The notes: generated by a model not told the origin, from the letters alone. Counted from the stretch's first letter, positions 41,001 to 53,230 are shown. The stretch: DNA of 64,000 nucleotides from Agelaius tricolor (GCA_023055355.1 JALJCS010000001.1:66939381-67003380); one strand, 5' to 3'. Made by a program: numbers and translations.

Positions 41001-41519
41001 ACCTGCAACGAGGTAAGGCAAGTCCTGGCAATAAATTTACGGAGGAAACAGCATCTGTAAGCACCCCAAAACATCCCATGCCTCACGACCGCGACAAGCT
41101 TGCTAGCCGATAGGAAAACCGCTCGGCACACAAACCAATTCCCAGGGCTGCATCTTTTGAAAGGCTTCTCCGAAGAGCATCCTTCCAGCGCAGGGGACCG
41201 GCTTGCCCACGCCGGGCTGGCTGCTGTGCCAGGGCGCTGAACGCGGCAGGGGCAGCCCACGGACCGGGCCACAGGGGCCATCGAGCGCCTTGCTCTTCCC
41301 GGCCGGGGAAAGCGAACCAACATCCCGAGCACCCACCCGAGCCGCGCCGCTCGGAACCCCCGCGGGACGCGCGGCAGCCCCGGCGCGGCCTCCCGCTCCT
41401 CCCCCCGCTCGCCGGCTGCCGGCCCGGCCCCGGCGCGGCCCCGCACCCGTGAACGAGTCCGGGTAGATGGACTCCAGCGCCTCCAGCTCGTTGCGCTGCT
41501 CCTCGCTGTAGTCGGTCAT
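33159..41519 (-). CDS. RWDD1: RWD domain-containing protein 1 (DFRP2), complete, 7 coding exons
   Basis: RWDD1 (DFRP2) binds and stabilises the DRG2 GTPase in the cytoplasm. Coding exons on the minus strand: 41447-41519, 39722-39787, 38365-38495, 37318-37461, 36194-36326, 35020-35082, 33159-33271. All are in frame and give 240 residues (human 243). The N-terminal RWD domain (about residues 1-110) opens with MTDYSEEQRNELEALESIYP and includes the family YPDETPLYEI motif. A charged helix rich in E, K and R follows (KTRREEEKKQKE, exon 4). Next comes the conserved segment FHGTPVTIENFLNWKAKFDAE, then an acidic tail (LELEDEEDDPDYNP). The tail is shorter than the human one, ending VNLDSD. The exon 1 donor is GTGCGG, weaker than the other donors but consistent with the frame. 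The start codon has A at -3 and lies inside a CpG island. Confidence 0.97.
34711..34757. repeat. Poly-T tract with G/C interruptions
   Basis: Three T runs separated by GG and CG lie in the RWDD1 intron between exons 35020-35082 and 33159-33271. They create a spurious poly-phenylalanine open frame on the plus strand. Confidence 0.9.
35359..35402. repeat. Pair of 15-base direct repeats
   Basis: TTCATCTTGCATTCC occurs at 35359-35373 and again at 35388-35402 in an RWDD1 intron. It looks like a local duplication with no visible function. Confidence 0.8.
38042..38087. repeat. Compound microsatellite (TA)n(CA)n
   Basis: About eleven TA units run directly into about eleven CA units in RWDD1 intron 3 (between exons 38365-38495 and 37318-37461). 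Likely length-polymorphic. Confidence 0.95.
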
Positions 41520-41910
41520 CGTGGCCCTCCGCCCACGGCCATGGGCCGCCCGCACCGCGACGCCGCCGCCACCCCCGCCCGCGCCTGCGTTGTCCCGGCC
41601 CCGTCCCGGCCCTTCCTAGCATGCCTCGCGCTCGCGGTAGGCGGGAATGCCGCCTCTGGGCTGGGCTGGGCCGCGCTGCGCTGCACCGACGGAGGGAGGC
41701 GGCGCGGCTGCCATGGCGGGAGGCCGCGCACGGGGAGCAGGCCCGGCTGGTCCCCGGTGCCCTCACAGCCGCGGTGCCCGCTGCTCGGTCAGCTCCAGCG
41801 CTCAGCTCCGGGCAGGACGGAGCGTACCTGGCGTGCGGGAGGGATCCTGCTGGATCCCAGCCCGCGCTGCTTCCCCGCCCCTCCCGGGAGCGGCGGCCTT
41901 GGCAGAGCTG
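41150..41910. promoter_or_regulatory. CpG island, RWDD1 promoter
   Basis: A GC- and CpG-dense block surrounds RWDD1 exon 1 and extends about 390 bases upstream of its start codon. Sequence on either side returns to AT-rich. There is no clear TATA box. Long open frames on both strands here reflect base composition, not genes. Whether a divergent plus-strand transcript starts here cannot be told from sequence. Confidence 0.8.
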
Positions 41911-41919
41911 AGGTCCGCA

Positions 41920-43185
41920 GTCCCTGTGTTGCACAGACTAGTGATGGTACGGTTCACTCTGGGACGTTCTTGCCTTGAAAATTTACAGGGATCAGCAAAC
42001 TGATGGGGGTTCAAACGCGATGCTCCAGGTAGTGCGTAAGGGTACCGTGAAGGCAGCTAAATGCCATTTCTGCCAGAAACTGGAAGTTTATTCGATGCAG
42101 CTGGTGATTTGCACCTTGAAGTTAAACAGCGCCTGCAGACTTCCCAGGAAAGGTTCACCGTGATTTCAGGAGTCCCATCGCATCGGCGGCATTGCCATGA
42201 TGCGTGTGCAGAACAGGAGTCACCAAGGCTAACGGTACTGGGAGCTGCCATGCTTTGGGGTTACCTGCCAGGATGGATTTAAGACTGACGAGGGTTAAAC
42301 AACAGCAGACCCTGATAGGTACGTGGTACACAGAGTAGATGTAAGGTGCATCTCGTTCCTGGCCCCATGGCTGGCAATTTTCCCACAGATACATTTTATA
42401 AGCACAAGGTTTTCAGAAAAGTTGCCATGGGCATAAAGACAATAATTCTCAAGTGAGTAAACTGAAATTCTAAGTGGATTATTGGGTAAGATTATTCATT
42501 TCAGCAGAGTTTGACTGTTTAACTGTACCAACTCAGAGTTGTCTGTAATCATAAATTAATTTAAAAGCTGTGCCTTCACTAGCAATCCATGACATGTTTC
42601 AAAGAGGAGAGGAATAAAGGGAAATACCCCAAAACTTAAAATACTACAGCTGTAGTACTATGGATTAATATATACTAACAAAATGATAGTGTGTTTAGTA
42701 TATTGGCAGGCTGACTTCACAGTGACAGTATTTCCACTCTATTTTAAATTACATGTCATTGTGAAAAATACAGGGCAAATAGTAATCAGGACAAAATCAG
42801 AAGCCATGAAGCCTAATTTAAAAATCAGGTGAGCAATATATAAAAATAATTTTACAGGTTACTCTTAACTGCAAATATTGCATCATTTTACAGTAGTGCT
42901 GTAAAATAATAGAAGTGGAAAGAATTCACATGGACTAAAGACCACAGGTTTTGGTCATTTGGATCCAGACATCAGCATAGAGGTTTTCTATCAAAAACTA
43001 TCTAGCTTTCTATCTAGCTTCAGGTACACAAATCAGTTGCATGTATTCCAGATTACAGTGTTCCATCTTAAATAAAAAAAAAAAAACAAATATTTTTAAA
43101 ATTAAACCAGAAGTTGTGTTTACTACCAGAGGTACATTGTGTCCTAAGGAGTTGACATAAACAATGCAGCCCCATTACCTTTTAT
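41920..43185. other. Intergenic stretch upstream of RWDD1
   Basis: This stretch lies between the RWDD1 CpG island and the LTR. It is moderate to AT-rich with an A-run near 43074-43085. I see no gene, RNA gene or recognisable repeat in it. Confidence 0.5.
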
Positions 43186-44245
43186 TAGGTTTGCATGGCC
43201 AGATTTTGGTAGCAGGGGCACTACAGGGGTGCTTCTGTGAGAAGCTGCCAGAAGCTTCCCCTGTGTCCTGCAGAGCCAATGCCAGCTGGCTCCAAGACCT
43301 GCTGCTGACCAAGGCTGGGCACCATCAGCAATGGTGGCAGCACCTCTGGGATAGCAGGTTTAAGAAACGAGGAAAAAGACCCTGAGCAACAGAAATTGCA
43401 GCCAGAGAGAAGAGTGAGCGGAACAGCTCTGCAGACACCAAGCTCAGTGAGGAAGGAGTGAAGCAGGTGCTACAGGCTCTGGAGCAGGGGTTCCCCTGCA
43501 GCAGACCATAGGGAGGCAGCTGTGCCTCTGCAGCCCAGAGAGGTTCCTGGTGGAACAGATCCACCTGCAGCCCCTGGAGGAACCCACACCAGAGCAGGTG
43601 GGTGGCTGCAGGAGGCTTTGATCCCACCGGGGGCCTGTGCTGGAGCAGATTCTTGGCAAGACCTGTGGAGAAAGGGGTCCCCCCTGCAACAGGTTTGCTG
43701 GCAGGATTTGTGACCCTGCAGGGAACCTACCCTGGAGCAGGTGGCTCCTGAAGGGCTGCACCTGGCGGAAGGGACCCACCCTGGAGCAATTACTGAAGAA
43801 CTGCAGCTTCTGTAAAGGACCCACACTGGAGAAGTCGATGAAGACTGGCCCTGGGAGGAAGTACCCTATGCTGGAGCAGGGGGAGAGTGTGAGGAGCCCT
43901 CCCTCCAAGGAGGAAGGAGTAGCAGAGACAATATGTGATGAACTGACTGCAACCCCCATTCACTCACACCCCCTGCACCACTGGAGGGGAGGAGGTAGAA
44001 AATTTGTGAGTGGAATTGAGCCCAGAAGAAGGAAGGTGGTGGGGAAAGGTACTTTAAGAACTAGTTCTCATTATCCCACTCTGATTTCATTGGTAATAAA
44101 ATAAACTAATTCCTCCACGTGGAGTCTGTTTTGCCCTTGACAGTAATTGCTGAGTGATCTCTCCTTGTCCATATCTCAACCCATGATACTTTCCTTATAT
44201 TCTCTTTCCCCTATCCTAATGAGGAGAAGAGGGACAGAGCAGTTC
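43186..44245 (+). mobile_element. Degraded avian ERVL-type LTR (probable solo LTR)
   Basis: The block begins with a GTTTGCATGGCCAGATTTTGG-like motif and continues through a degenerate TATA-like TTTAAG near 43360. The middle (about 43430-43900) is an imperfect low-complexity array with recurring CTGGAGCAG and CCCTGCAG units. An AATAAA sits at 44095-44100. The tail includes a CTCCTTGTCCATATCTCAACCCATGA-type segment. This order of motifs matches my knowledge of widespread avian ERVL LTRs. The expected final part of the tail is missing, so the copy looks truncated or decayed at its 3' end. No gag/pol-like open frame lies beside it, hence probably a solo LTR. Boundaries are approximate. Open frames inside it are not genes. 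Confidence 0.75.
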
Positions 44246-45436
44246 TGACTCCTGCATTTTCTAATTAAATGTGCTAAATAATTAGATTTTTCCACTTAAA
44301 GCCCCTGGGGTCATTTATTAGGAGAAGATAGCATCCTATAGTGTAGCATATGGCTTTGGAGCCCACATATATATGTGTACATGGCAAGGCAATGCAGGAA
44401 GCATTAAAAAAAACTATGGCATGCATTTCCCTCCCACTTAGAGTTAGAAACATCTGCACAGGAGGTTAGAGAGGAGATGAGTAATATTATATCATACCAA
44501 ACTGACTTAACACAAAAACATCATTAAGCCTTCTTTCACAAAATTAAGTAGTTTTTAATCACAGTCATTTTCATGGGCCTAGAATATGTATAAATTACAA
44601 ATTTACAGAGGCAAAGCAAACCCTGCTGTACAGACTGAGATTTTTCCCATCCTCATTTGCTATTTGTACAGTAGCCAAGCACACAAACACCTTGGAGATT
44701 TTGAAGTATTTCCAAATAGGAGACTGACCTTGATACTGCTTTCAGCCAGAATACATTTCAGCTCAGTTTGCCATATGTTAAGTGTTTGTTCATACAGCTG
44801 CTATGTGTTACACACCTCCACTATGTGCCTCAGTGGAGATTTTTTCTCCTTATCTGAATTTAAAGTTCTCTCATCATTGTATCTAAACTCAGCCTTTGAT
44901 GATAAAATTTCCCCATATGTTTCTTGCATGCTACAGTAGCCCCAGACTTAACTAGTAGTTAGCTCAGTGTAGATTACCTATATAATACAAAAAAATAAAT
45001 AGCAGAAGAGGAGAAATAAGTAATTTCTGCTAGGTGTCACTAAGGAAAAGCTGGATAGCTGCCCTTGCTCTATACAGAATGGACCAATTCATAGGATCCA
45101 ATCAAGGTCTACCTCTTAAAAATCCTTTTAATGGAAAAAAAATTAAAAGCATTTGTAAATAACTTTCTCAGTACAACTATTAGAAAGCAGAGAGCTGAAG
45201 CTTGAAATAGCCCACCCTAATCTAGGCATAGATCACCACATCCCACAGGAGTCAAAACACCATCAGTAAAGGCAGCTGTAAGCAGGTGCTGGTGGACTAC
45301 ATTAACAAGATTCACTTGCTCACATAATTTATATATCAATGTTATACTGTATTGGAAAGTTCCAGTGCAGCTCAGGTCTGACATAGAGCTAGACAGGTTC
45401 CTGCTTTTCTGCAAAGTATTGTGGGGTCTTGGATCT
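44246..45436. other. Intergenic / CALHM4 downstream region
   Basis: AT-rich sequence lies between the LTR and the CALHM4 stop codon. A minus-strand AATAAA (TTTATT near 44311) is a possible CALHM4 polyadenylation signal but is far from the stop. I recognise no other feature. Confidence 0.4.
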
Positions 45437-47162
45437 TCAAAGCTGTGTTATGATCCCAGGATCTTCATCAATCCTCAGATACTTTCCACTTGCACGCTCC
45501 TTGAGTGCCCAGTCATGGAGGAGGCTGTAATCATAGTGCTCCTTATCCACTCGTTTCAGAAAGGCCAGTCCAGAAATGGCCTGCCACTCCCTGAGAGATG
45601 GGATACGAATTTCCTTTACATTCTCACTTCCTGGGACAAAGCCAAAGAACTTCCTTACATTCTGCATGGCATAGAGCCTGGAATGCTGCTCGGTTGCCTC
45701 ATCAAAGAGCTCCTGCTCATTGTGGACATAGCTGTTCCAGTATCTGAAGTGTAGAAAGCTGAGCGGGGAGAAACAGCTTGCCAGGCAGTAAGAAAGGAAC
45801 ACAGTGATGACCACTACAGCAATCAAAAGCCAGCCAGCCACCTTACCAAAGAAAAAAAAAAGAAAACTGTTAGACCTGGAAATACTCACAGTGGTAACTT
45901 TTGAGCACCAGAAAATCCGTAAGATTAATTTTACTTGCTTTTCCTAAATAATAGCAGTAACAAGGTATAAGCCTGGAAAGCATCTGTTACCACCAAACCC
46001 AGTCCATGCCTGCTGGAGGCAGCCATGTCATAAAATCACTTACTCCTTTCAAGTTCAAGAAAGTTCTGAAGATTTAAGACTATTGCTTTCTCAGCTATTA
46101 TTATTATAAGATAGGCCACACAGGTCCTAGACTATATTAGCTTATAGCCTGTTTAAACAATTTTCTCTCAAGTAACAACTTCAGAGAAGTTGCTTCTCCT
46201 ATTATTTACCCAGTATGCAAACTTTTAGAATTGAGTCTGATCTAAACCCCAAGATTTTACATGGGTTCACACAAAGCTCTCACAGCCTGGGCTTCTTAGT
46301 CACATTTCTTCTGCTTTAATGAAGAAACTTCATACCCTCCCTGGCTCTTGAACTTCCATTTGTCATACTTGGTATTATTTTTCAGGATACTACACAAGGA
46401 AGAATATGTCCTCAGGCAGCAGGTAACAAATGGGACAAGCAGATATAGTAATTTATAAAGGTCAGTTCCACTTAAAAGAAAAGAACATACTTCAAAACAC
46501 ATGGAGATTTAGCACTCAAGGCAGAGGACACTGATCTTGTTTTATGCCTGCTGGATTAGCTTCACCCCTTACCATCAAGTTTACAGGCAACAGGAGTTAC
46601 TCACTTGTGACTGGTATCGGAGGAGGAGAATCACTTCATCTCTCGCCCGGGCCAGCTCTGGAGGAACCAGCTGCCCGCAGGGAAATGTAGCCAAGATCCT
46701 GCTGCGCTCAGCAGCGGTGATGTTAGGAGCAGCTCCATAGTAATGCACAGGGATGTACTCGCTCACAGCACAGATATAATAGGAGCCATTTATCAGGGTG
46801 ACTGCAAGCCATGTGACTGGAGCAACCAGTGCCCTCCCTGTGATGCTGCACAGGACAAAGCAGAGCAGTTTGCATTTCAGCAGCCAGTTTGATGACATCT
46901 CCCTCTCAAAATGAGAGCTTTTGCCCATAACAAGCCTCCAAGTCTGGTTGTTCAGGGCATAGCCAACAATCAGAAGGATCAGCGCAGGCACTCCTAGGAA
47001 AGCCAGCCCATAGATAAGGTTCTGTCCAACATGACAGGGACAGCTGAACGTGAAAAAAGAGAAAAGTTGCTGCCCACCAATTGTCAATATTGCAATTATT
47101 GCATTAGCAATAACAACCTCTTTGCCTTTTAGAAAAGTTAACCACTTTGGAAGGAAAGTCAT
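45437..47162 (-). CDS. CALHM4: Calcium homeostasis modulator family member 4 (FAM26D-like), two coding exons
   Basis: CALHM proteins form large oligomeric pores in the plasma membrane. CALHM4 is best known from mammalian placenta, and its physiological role is unclear. Exon 1 is 46605-47162 and exon 2 is 45437-45841, joined in phase 0 by GT-AG across a 763-base intron, giving 320 residues (human about 314). Exon 1 starts with a short N-terminal helix, then TIGGQQLFS and the family CPC motif (C41, C43). Hydrophobic segments lie at about residues 47-70, 98-123 and, in exon 2, 188-210, in keeping with four membrane passes. C131 and C162 are the expected extracellular disulfide partners. NGS (125) and NIT (147) are glycosylation sequons. 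The RYQSQ/xxGW splice junction is shared with human CALHM4. The motifs TIGGQQLF, SCPC, SITGRA, GFVPGSE and EQHSRL point to CALHM4 rather than CALHM5 or CALHM6. The start has A at -3 and aligns with the human start. Confidence 0.93.
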
Positions 47163-47918
47163 TTTAGATCCTATTCTTTACCAGATTCTACTAGCTTTTA
47201 GTTATATTTAACTTGTGCCAATAGCAGAGCAGAATAAACACCAACAGCTTGAAATGAATACCACCAAACAACACCCAAAAACCCCCTACTAGTCTTTCTC
47301 CTCCCACTAATTTTCAGTGGCTTGTTTGCTAGCTTTAAGTATGCTTGCAGACATTCACTGATGTGTTTTAATTGATTCAGTGATTTATCTCAGCTGTTCT
47401 GGAAAATTGAGCTTTCAGGCTGTTGTGAGCTCTGCCAGCCCATTGCTAATTGTCTGAAATTAACAATAAATTCCCCCTACCTTTTGGATGACATAAAGTG
47501 CTATCAAACTGATGGCTAACCTGTCAGGGTTAATTGCTAAGCTGTTTTCTAATCAAGAGTAATTAGGAGAAACGTGGCATGAAACTAGTAAAAAAAAAAA
47601 AAAAAAAGGAGCCTTCCAGCTATTCTTCATAAAAGATCATCCAAACAAATCCTTGGCAAATGGACAGATTAAAAAAAAAAAGAGAATGCTTCCACTTTTA
47701 AATAAATTTATAAAATATTCTGTAAGTTGCACAGTGTTTGGAATCCCAGTGCTGTTTGCATTTGATGTCAGTTCTCAGGCAATTAATTGTTGAAACACTG
47801 GAGTCTGAGAAGTAGCTAGCTGCTGGATCATGAGGATTTTAGCGTTTCACCTCTAGGTGGCAAGAAGCTGGCATCTTTTTTTTCCGGGGGAGGGAGGGTT
47901 GATGTTTGGTTTTTGTTT

Positions 47919-47924
<6 letters not shown>

Positions 47925-47971
<47 letters not shown>
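47925..47971. repeat. (TA)n microsatellite, about 23 units
   Basis: An uninterrupted TA run lies about 760 bases upstream of the CALHM4 start codon. It is self-complementary and may form cruciform or hairpin structure. Confidence 0.95.
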
Positions 47972-47973
<2 letters not shown>

Positions 47974-49950
47974 CTGCTATTCACAAAATGTCAAGCCAGC
48001 TGGTATTTATATAGTGTGCTTGTGATTACAGTTCTAAGATTTTCTGCAAGTATAGTCAGTCCTATTCCATGGACAGAGATAAAAATTTTTCAATTAAGCG
48101 TTTCCACAGCTGGTTTCTGGATCTTGGGATAGATGACCTGAGCTCTTAGCATCTCTCACAAATCAAGCCTTAAGCAGGGGTCTGAAAAATTGAAAACATT
48201 TCACTTTTGATGATTTTCTCTGGATCACACTTTTTCTATGGTCACACTATCCAGTAGTTCTACACATTGCATAACCTAGTCTGATCTGAATATGCAAATA
48301 TTTGTGTTTCAGTACTGAAAAGTCTGACAGTCTGTCATATAAACATTCTTATCAAGAAAAGGAAAAAGGTAAAAGTTAGCCAGAAAGTTTATGGGGAAAT
48401 TTGCCTTCCCATTACAGATGTCTATCTCCAGCATGGGGGGACTTGGTTGTGTGGTATAATAGGTCTGCACAGCCTCTTCTCTCCCCTTGCAGAGAGGGTT
48501 GCTAATAATAAATTTGATCTCAAACAGCAGTTTTAGCACCCATGGTGTCTGCCTGGATGGCAGCTGTTGCACACAGGGATGGCCTGTTACACGTGCCTTG
48601 CCTGTTCACTGGGCAGGACCCTGTTCCTCCAGTGCACTGTTAGGGTGGACACCTGCTTGTCTCATCCCCCGTCCCCATCTGAGAAGGAGGTTCTTGCTGG
48701 TAACTGGCTCTCAAACAATGTGATGCTGTTACACAAAATTAAAAGCAGTACAGAAACATGCTGAAACATCCAGCAGCACTTTATCACAGCTTTTCTGGAA
48801 CTTGTTACCTTCCTTAGTTGTTTGGACACAGTTAAAGCACAATAGAGCTGTCTGAATATTTCCATTTTAAACCTTCATTTTCTTTCAGTTACACAGGATT
48901 TTCAGTAACTTTTTTTTGTACTAGTGACATTATATTTGGGGAAAAAAAAATCAGTGAAATAAACCTATCAGGCTATCACAAAATTATTTTATAAGAGTCT
49001 TCTGTTATGCCTCAGTTCATTTTAAAATCTCTGATTCCTTCTGAGATTACTTTTGGAACCTGTGTCTTCTTTTGTTTATAAGGGAAGAAGGCTTTCCCAA
49101 GCATCACTTGTTTACTCAAGAAACACATTAGATGTGAAACTGAAGTGGTATCCAACACTGAAATATTAATAGTCAGCCTAAGGCTGTTGAATGAGGCAAT
49201 TTATACAATCAATACAACAACTTTGTGCTTCTGCATTTTCATTCCTTGGCATTTGCTTTCATTGCCTGCTGTAAATGATCCTGCTGGGTCATCCTATTAT
49301 GGAACAAATTACAGGGTTGGTTCCAATTAAGAGCTTGGGTGGCACATCAAACTTTAAGTACTTGCCTTTGCAGAGGAACCCAGGGTCCTGAGGTAGACAT
49401 TTAGGCTCTTTGTCCAATTCCAAGGAAGAATTAGGACTGGATGCAATCCAAAATACCACTACCTGAGGTGACAGCTGGCTGGCCTATGAGGCAAAAAGAT
49501 GCTTATAGCTGACATCTCAGGCAAATAGGATCCATGGACAAACCTTAGTCATGGTTTTGTTTTTCATATTGCAGGGCTCTGTCAGCTTGAACTCACTGCC
49601 AGTAAATTCTCTTATGAGAATGAGAGATTTTTTTTTTTTTTTAAGGAGTGAGAATCATTTGTCATTTCTTTTGAAACATGATGTTTGGAAGACAGATTTC
49701 ACCTTCCCATACACAGCAAACAATTTTTATTCTCCTTTTTATTGAAATAAAGCAACCATGGCAAAACAGAGATTTCAGCTCCCTTCTCCACCTGATCTAG
49801 TAAAAACTCATTCACTCATCTCTTTCTTCCAAAAGCTCAGTTATTATTAGTGATGAGATGTGACTGTGCTGCAAAGAAGCTGTGTTCTCCAACTTTCCTG
49901 CCATAGTTGTACCAGTTGTGCTTAGTTTCACCACAGAGAGGATTTTGATA

Positions 49951-50352
49951 TTTATTGGATCAAAAAAAAGACCAGAATTTTGTTATCTGATGGCCAGGCA
50001 AAGTTAAGGAGGAAGAGGGAAGTGATCCTCTATTTTCCATCTGAAGTCTGGAGGAGGAGACTGAATCCTGGTCGTGTGTTTTCACCACTGAGTTAGCAGT
50101 CAAAAGGCCCATGTTCTGTAGCTCCTCTAGCTGCATTTTGAGCTCTTTTGCATGGATGTCAAGCCCACCTGTGCATGTTAGCAAGCATGGTATGAAAGCA
50201 CCTGCATGACAGATTTCTTGTGGGAGTAGAAAGGAACACTGCCCATGTCCTGTGAGCTGCCAGGTCATGGTCTGGATGCAGGCTGACAAGTAATTTTCAT
50301 GGTCTCTTTGGCCTTTGGAGAAGTTCCTGTCCCCATAACTAGGACAAGCACT
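49951..50352 (-). other. Unassigned exon-like open segment with polyadenylation signal
   Basis: The minus strand is open from a possible acceptor (AG near 50353, after a T-rich stretch) down to a TGA at 49960-49962, about 130 codons. An AATAAA (TTTATT at 49951-49956) follows immediately. The predicted peptide has several cysteines and a short charged helix (KELKMQLEELQNMG) but no family I recognise. There is no convincing upstream exon and no ATG with good context. It may be a last exon of an unknown or lineage-specific transcript, or chance. Open frames of this length arise elsewhere in the window without being genes, so confidence is low. Confidence 0.2.
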
Positions 50353-53230
50353 GATGAAAAAAATAACAAGTTTTATGCTTAGGGAAGGACAGAAATCTGT
50401 TAATGATTTTTTTAAAGCTTACATATTTCACTTCAGAATTCAGCTGTGTTTTATAGGCAAATTTATGAGATTTTAGGTTCCTGCAGAGAGCAGAAAGGAG
50501 GCGCTCAAATGTCAAAACACCCTCTTGAGAAACATAGCCTAAACAAGGAAGTCTCAGCAGGTCAAACTGAGAATGCTTCCCAGGGTACTACAGCAAAGTG
50601 ACAGCAATGGCATTGCTTTACTTGGAAACATGGCAAGAGCAGCAGCCACACTGGACTCCTAGTAAAAGCACTCGTGTGATATGAGAAACCTGTGTTCAAG
50701 TTCTTTTTTTCACACACCTTCAAATCCTCAACACCTACCTTCTTGTGATTCTATTTTCTGTCAGAGAAAATTTAATACAAGGTCTATCCATCTGAAAAAT
50801 GGAGAGCAAAGGAAAGCTTGATCCTGTATTTTACTAATTTGGACACTCACCTTTTGTGGTTGTTGCATTCTTGTTTTGGCTCAAAGAATTTTTTCACCTT
50901 TTTTTTGGGGGGGGTGGTTTCTAATTAGGCAATAACTAATTTATGATTTACTTCTGTGTTGCACTTATCATGTACTTACCTCTGCAGGTGTCAGTTTTCC
51001 CATAATAGGCAGTCCATTGCAAGAGACAGAGTGCTGATGCATGCTTTTATGTGTGCTTTTGAGCTTCAGGATATATTTTGTATTTGGTTTTTGTTTTTTA
51101 GTTTGATGGGAATTGAGAGAACTGGCGTAGTCTAATGCTCAAGCCCTGTGAAGACTCACCTTGGGGCTGAACACTAAATATGTCGCCTGAAAAACAGGAC
51201 AGAAAGGGAGGTGGAGGGTGATTCCCACTTTCTCACTATTCCAATTGCCTTGGATTACTTCTAAGAAGTATATGCTTAGGATTAAAACAGGTGCCAGATG
51301 TGTGCCTACCTCTACTCTTTTCACAGGGCTGCAAGACAGTCCACCAAGGACTTGTTTCCCTCACTGGACCCATTGAATCCAGTTTATTTAGACACACCAT
51401 TTCAGCTTTGTTTTCTTAATAATGTGCAAACCTTTTGAAATGCAGTACATTCTGCTCAATACACAGCAATATATGTGTAAATTTACTTGTGTGCACATGG
51501 GCATGTCTGTATTTTTCAAAGGATGTTGATGTGTCCTTGCCATTGCACTGTCTGGTGCACAAGGTTCCTCATGATTATGGTATTAATAATGCAGGCTGAA
51601 GTAATTAATCCATATATATTCTGAACCACATAAATAGAATTGTGCTCATTTATGAGTAGTCTTAAGTGCTTTGTGGTGGGTTCTCTAAAGCTGAATTATG
51701 CTAATTATAATCTTTTACAGGTTGGGTTTTTTTTTAATGTAATGCAGTACACTTTCTTGTGGAATATGGGATTATTGTTGCAATGTGGGGCATATTTGAT
51801 GCTTGTCACCAGTTGGAGACAATCAGAGAAACAAACTCATCGCAGACTCAGTTTAGAAATGCAAGTATCTAGAGAATTGTAATGCCTTAGTTTTAAAATT
51901 TATTAAAATTTAGATATGAGAAGTACCTACAATTGTTTCACTTATAAAATGGAGTAAGGTTTTACAGGGTCAGAAGAGCATGTGAAAAAAAAATGGAAGA
52001 GGCAATTACATTGTAAAATTGTCAATACAAGTTCATTCTGTGTGAAATAAAAGCAATTTGGATTACTGAGTTTTACACAGAAAAAACTGAAAATCCTTAT
52101 TTTTCCTGGTTGAATTGTGTCATAACTTTCAACTACCATTTTTAAAATAATCTTCCTTATCTCAAATTAATCACATCTGAATGCCTTCTGTGTATCTGTA
52201 TCAGTAAATATATGTAATTGTATTCTAGCACTGGATCTATTAGTTAACAGAAATTAAATAACAGCATGGCATTCAGAGGAGGCCATATATTTTTACTTCC
52301 TTTCCTGAGAAGACTCAGTTGGAATGTATGTGCAGGTAAGTCCTATAAGGAATGACAACTACCTGATTAATTTCTAAATTCACCAGTGACCATCGTTGAA
52401 GTTCATTGCAAATCAAAACTACCACATAGGCCAAATTTACCACAGGGGAAAATAGATGAACTAAGCCTGGATGTTCATTGCAAGGATATTAAGAAATAGG
52501 GGCTATAACAGGTTAAGAATGAGAGAATAATAATTCTATACACCCCTTAGGAACATGGTTAGTGAAAGTGCCATTTGCACAAGCTGGCAGCTGTACAGGT
52601 ACAGAATTTATTCCTCTGGGAAGCTGAGTTCTTTCAATCTGCCCTGGCAGATTTACATGAACATGGTGGTAGCAGTGCCTTAAAAGCCACACTTCCCCAA
52701 CTTAGGCAGATATTAACTCTCCAGACTACAGCAGTAAGAGTTGGCAGACTACTATAGCTTCTTTAGATTGAAAACAATCAATTTTTATTTCCCTTGTACA
52801 GCAGTATCTTGCAATTGTGTTTTTATGCTTTAGAGCTGAAGTTTTTGTTAGCTCTCCAAACACCAAAGTCTGATAGAAACAACAAAATAAATTTACTGTC
52901 CCTATAAATGTAAGACCTCTTCTGTTTGACCTCCCATTTGTGCTAGCTGTGTATTTGATTACAAACAATTTCTATGGGCAGAGTGATTATTTCTGTTGTG
53001 GACAGTGGGAGATCTGTTGCCAGTCAAATTCCTCCCAAAGGGCTCAGTGCATGCAGAGAATAGGAGGAGCATCAGCAGCATTACAGACTGCAGCAAACAC
53101 ATCTCATGCAAAAGACAGAAGAGCAGAGAGGAGAAAAGAGAAGAGAAAGAGGATTGAGAGAAGACTGTGCTGCTTGAGGAAGAAAAGATATAAACTGACA
53201 ATCAAATACATCAGGAGTTACACAAGCAGC

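Larger units (their letters stand above)
47163..53230. other. CALHM4-TRAPPC3L divergent intergenic region
   Basis: The two genes are transcribed away from each other here, so this stretch contains both promoters and any 5' non-coding exons, none of which I can place. Simple repeats occur: an A-run near 47591-47607 and a long TA run at 47925-47971. There is one unassigned open segment on the minus strand (see 49951-50352). No CALHM5-like exon is visible. The last 130 bases before the TRAPPC3L start are purine-rich and contain TATAAA at about 53189, only 40 bases from the ATG, probably within the 5'UTR. Confidence 0.5.

Noticed and set aside
41083..41978. Long open frames on both strands around the RWDD1 promoter
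   Set aside because: Base-composition artefacts of the CpG island. The real coding part is the 73-base exon 41447-41519.
43444..44104. Overlapping open frames of about 120-170 codons rich in proline, glycine and serine
   Set aside because: They lie within the low-complexity core of the LTR and have no independent protein features.
53187..53194. TATAAA just upstream of TRAPPC3L ATG
   Set aside because: Only about 40 bases from the start codon, too close for a usual core promoter with a 5'UTR. More likely within the 5'UTR or chance.
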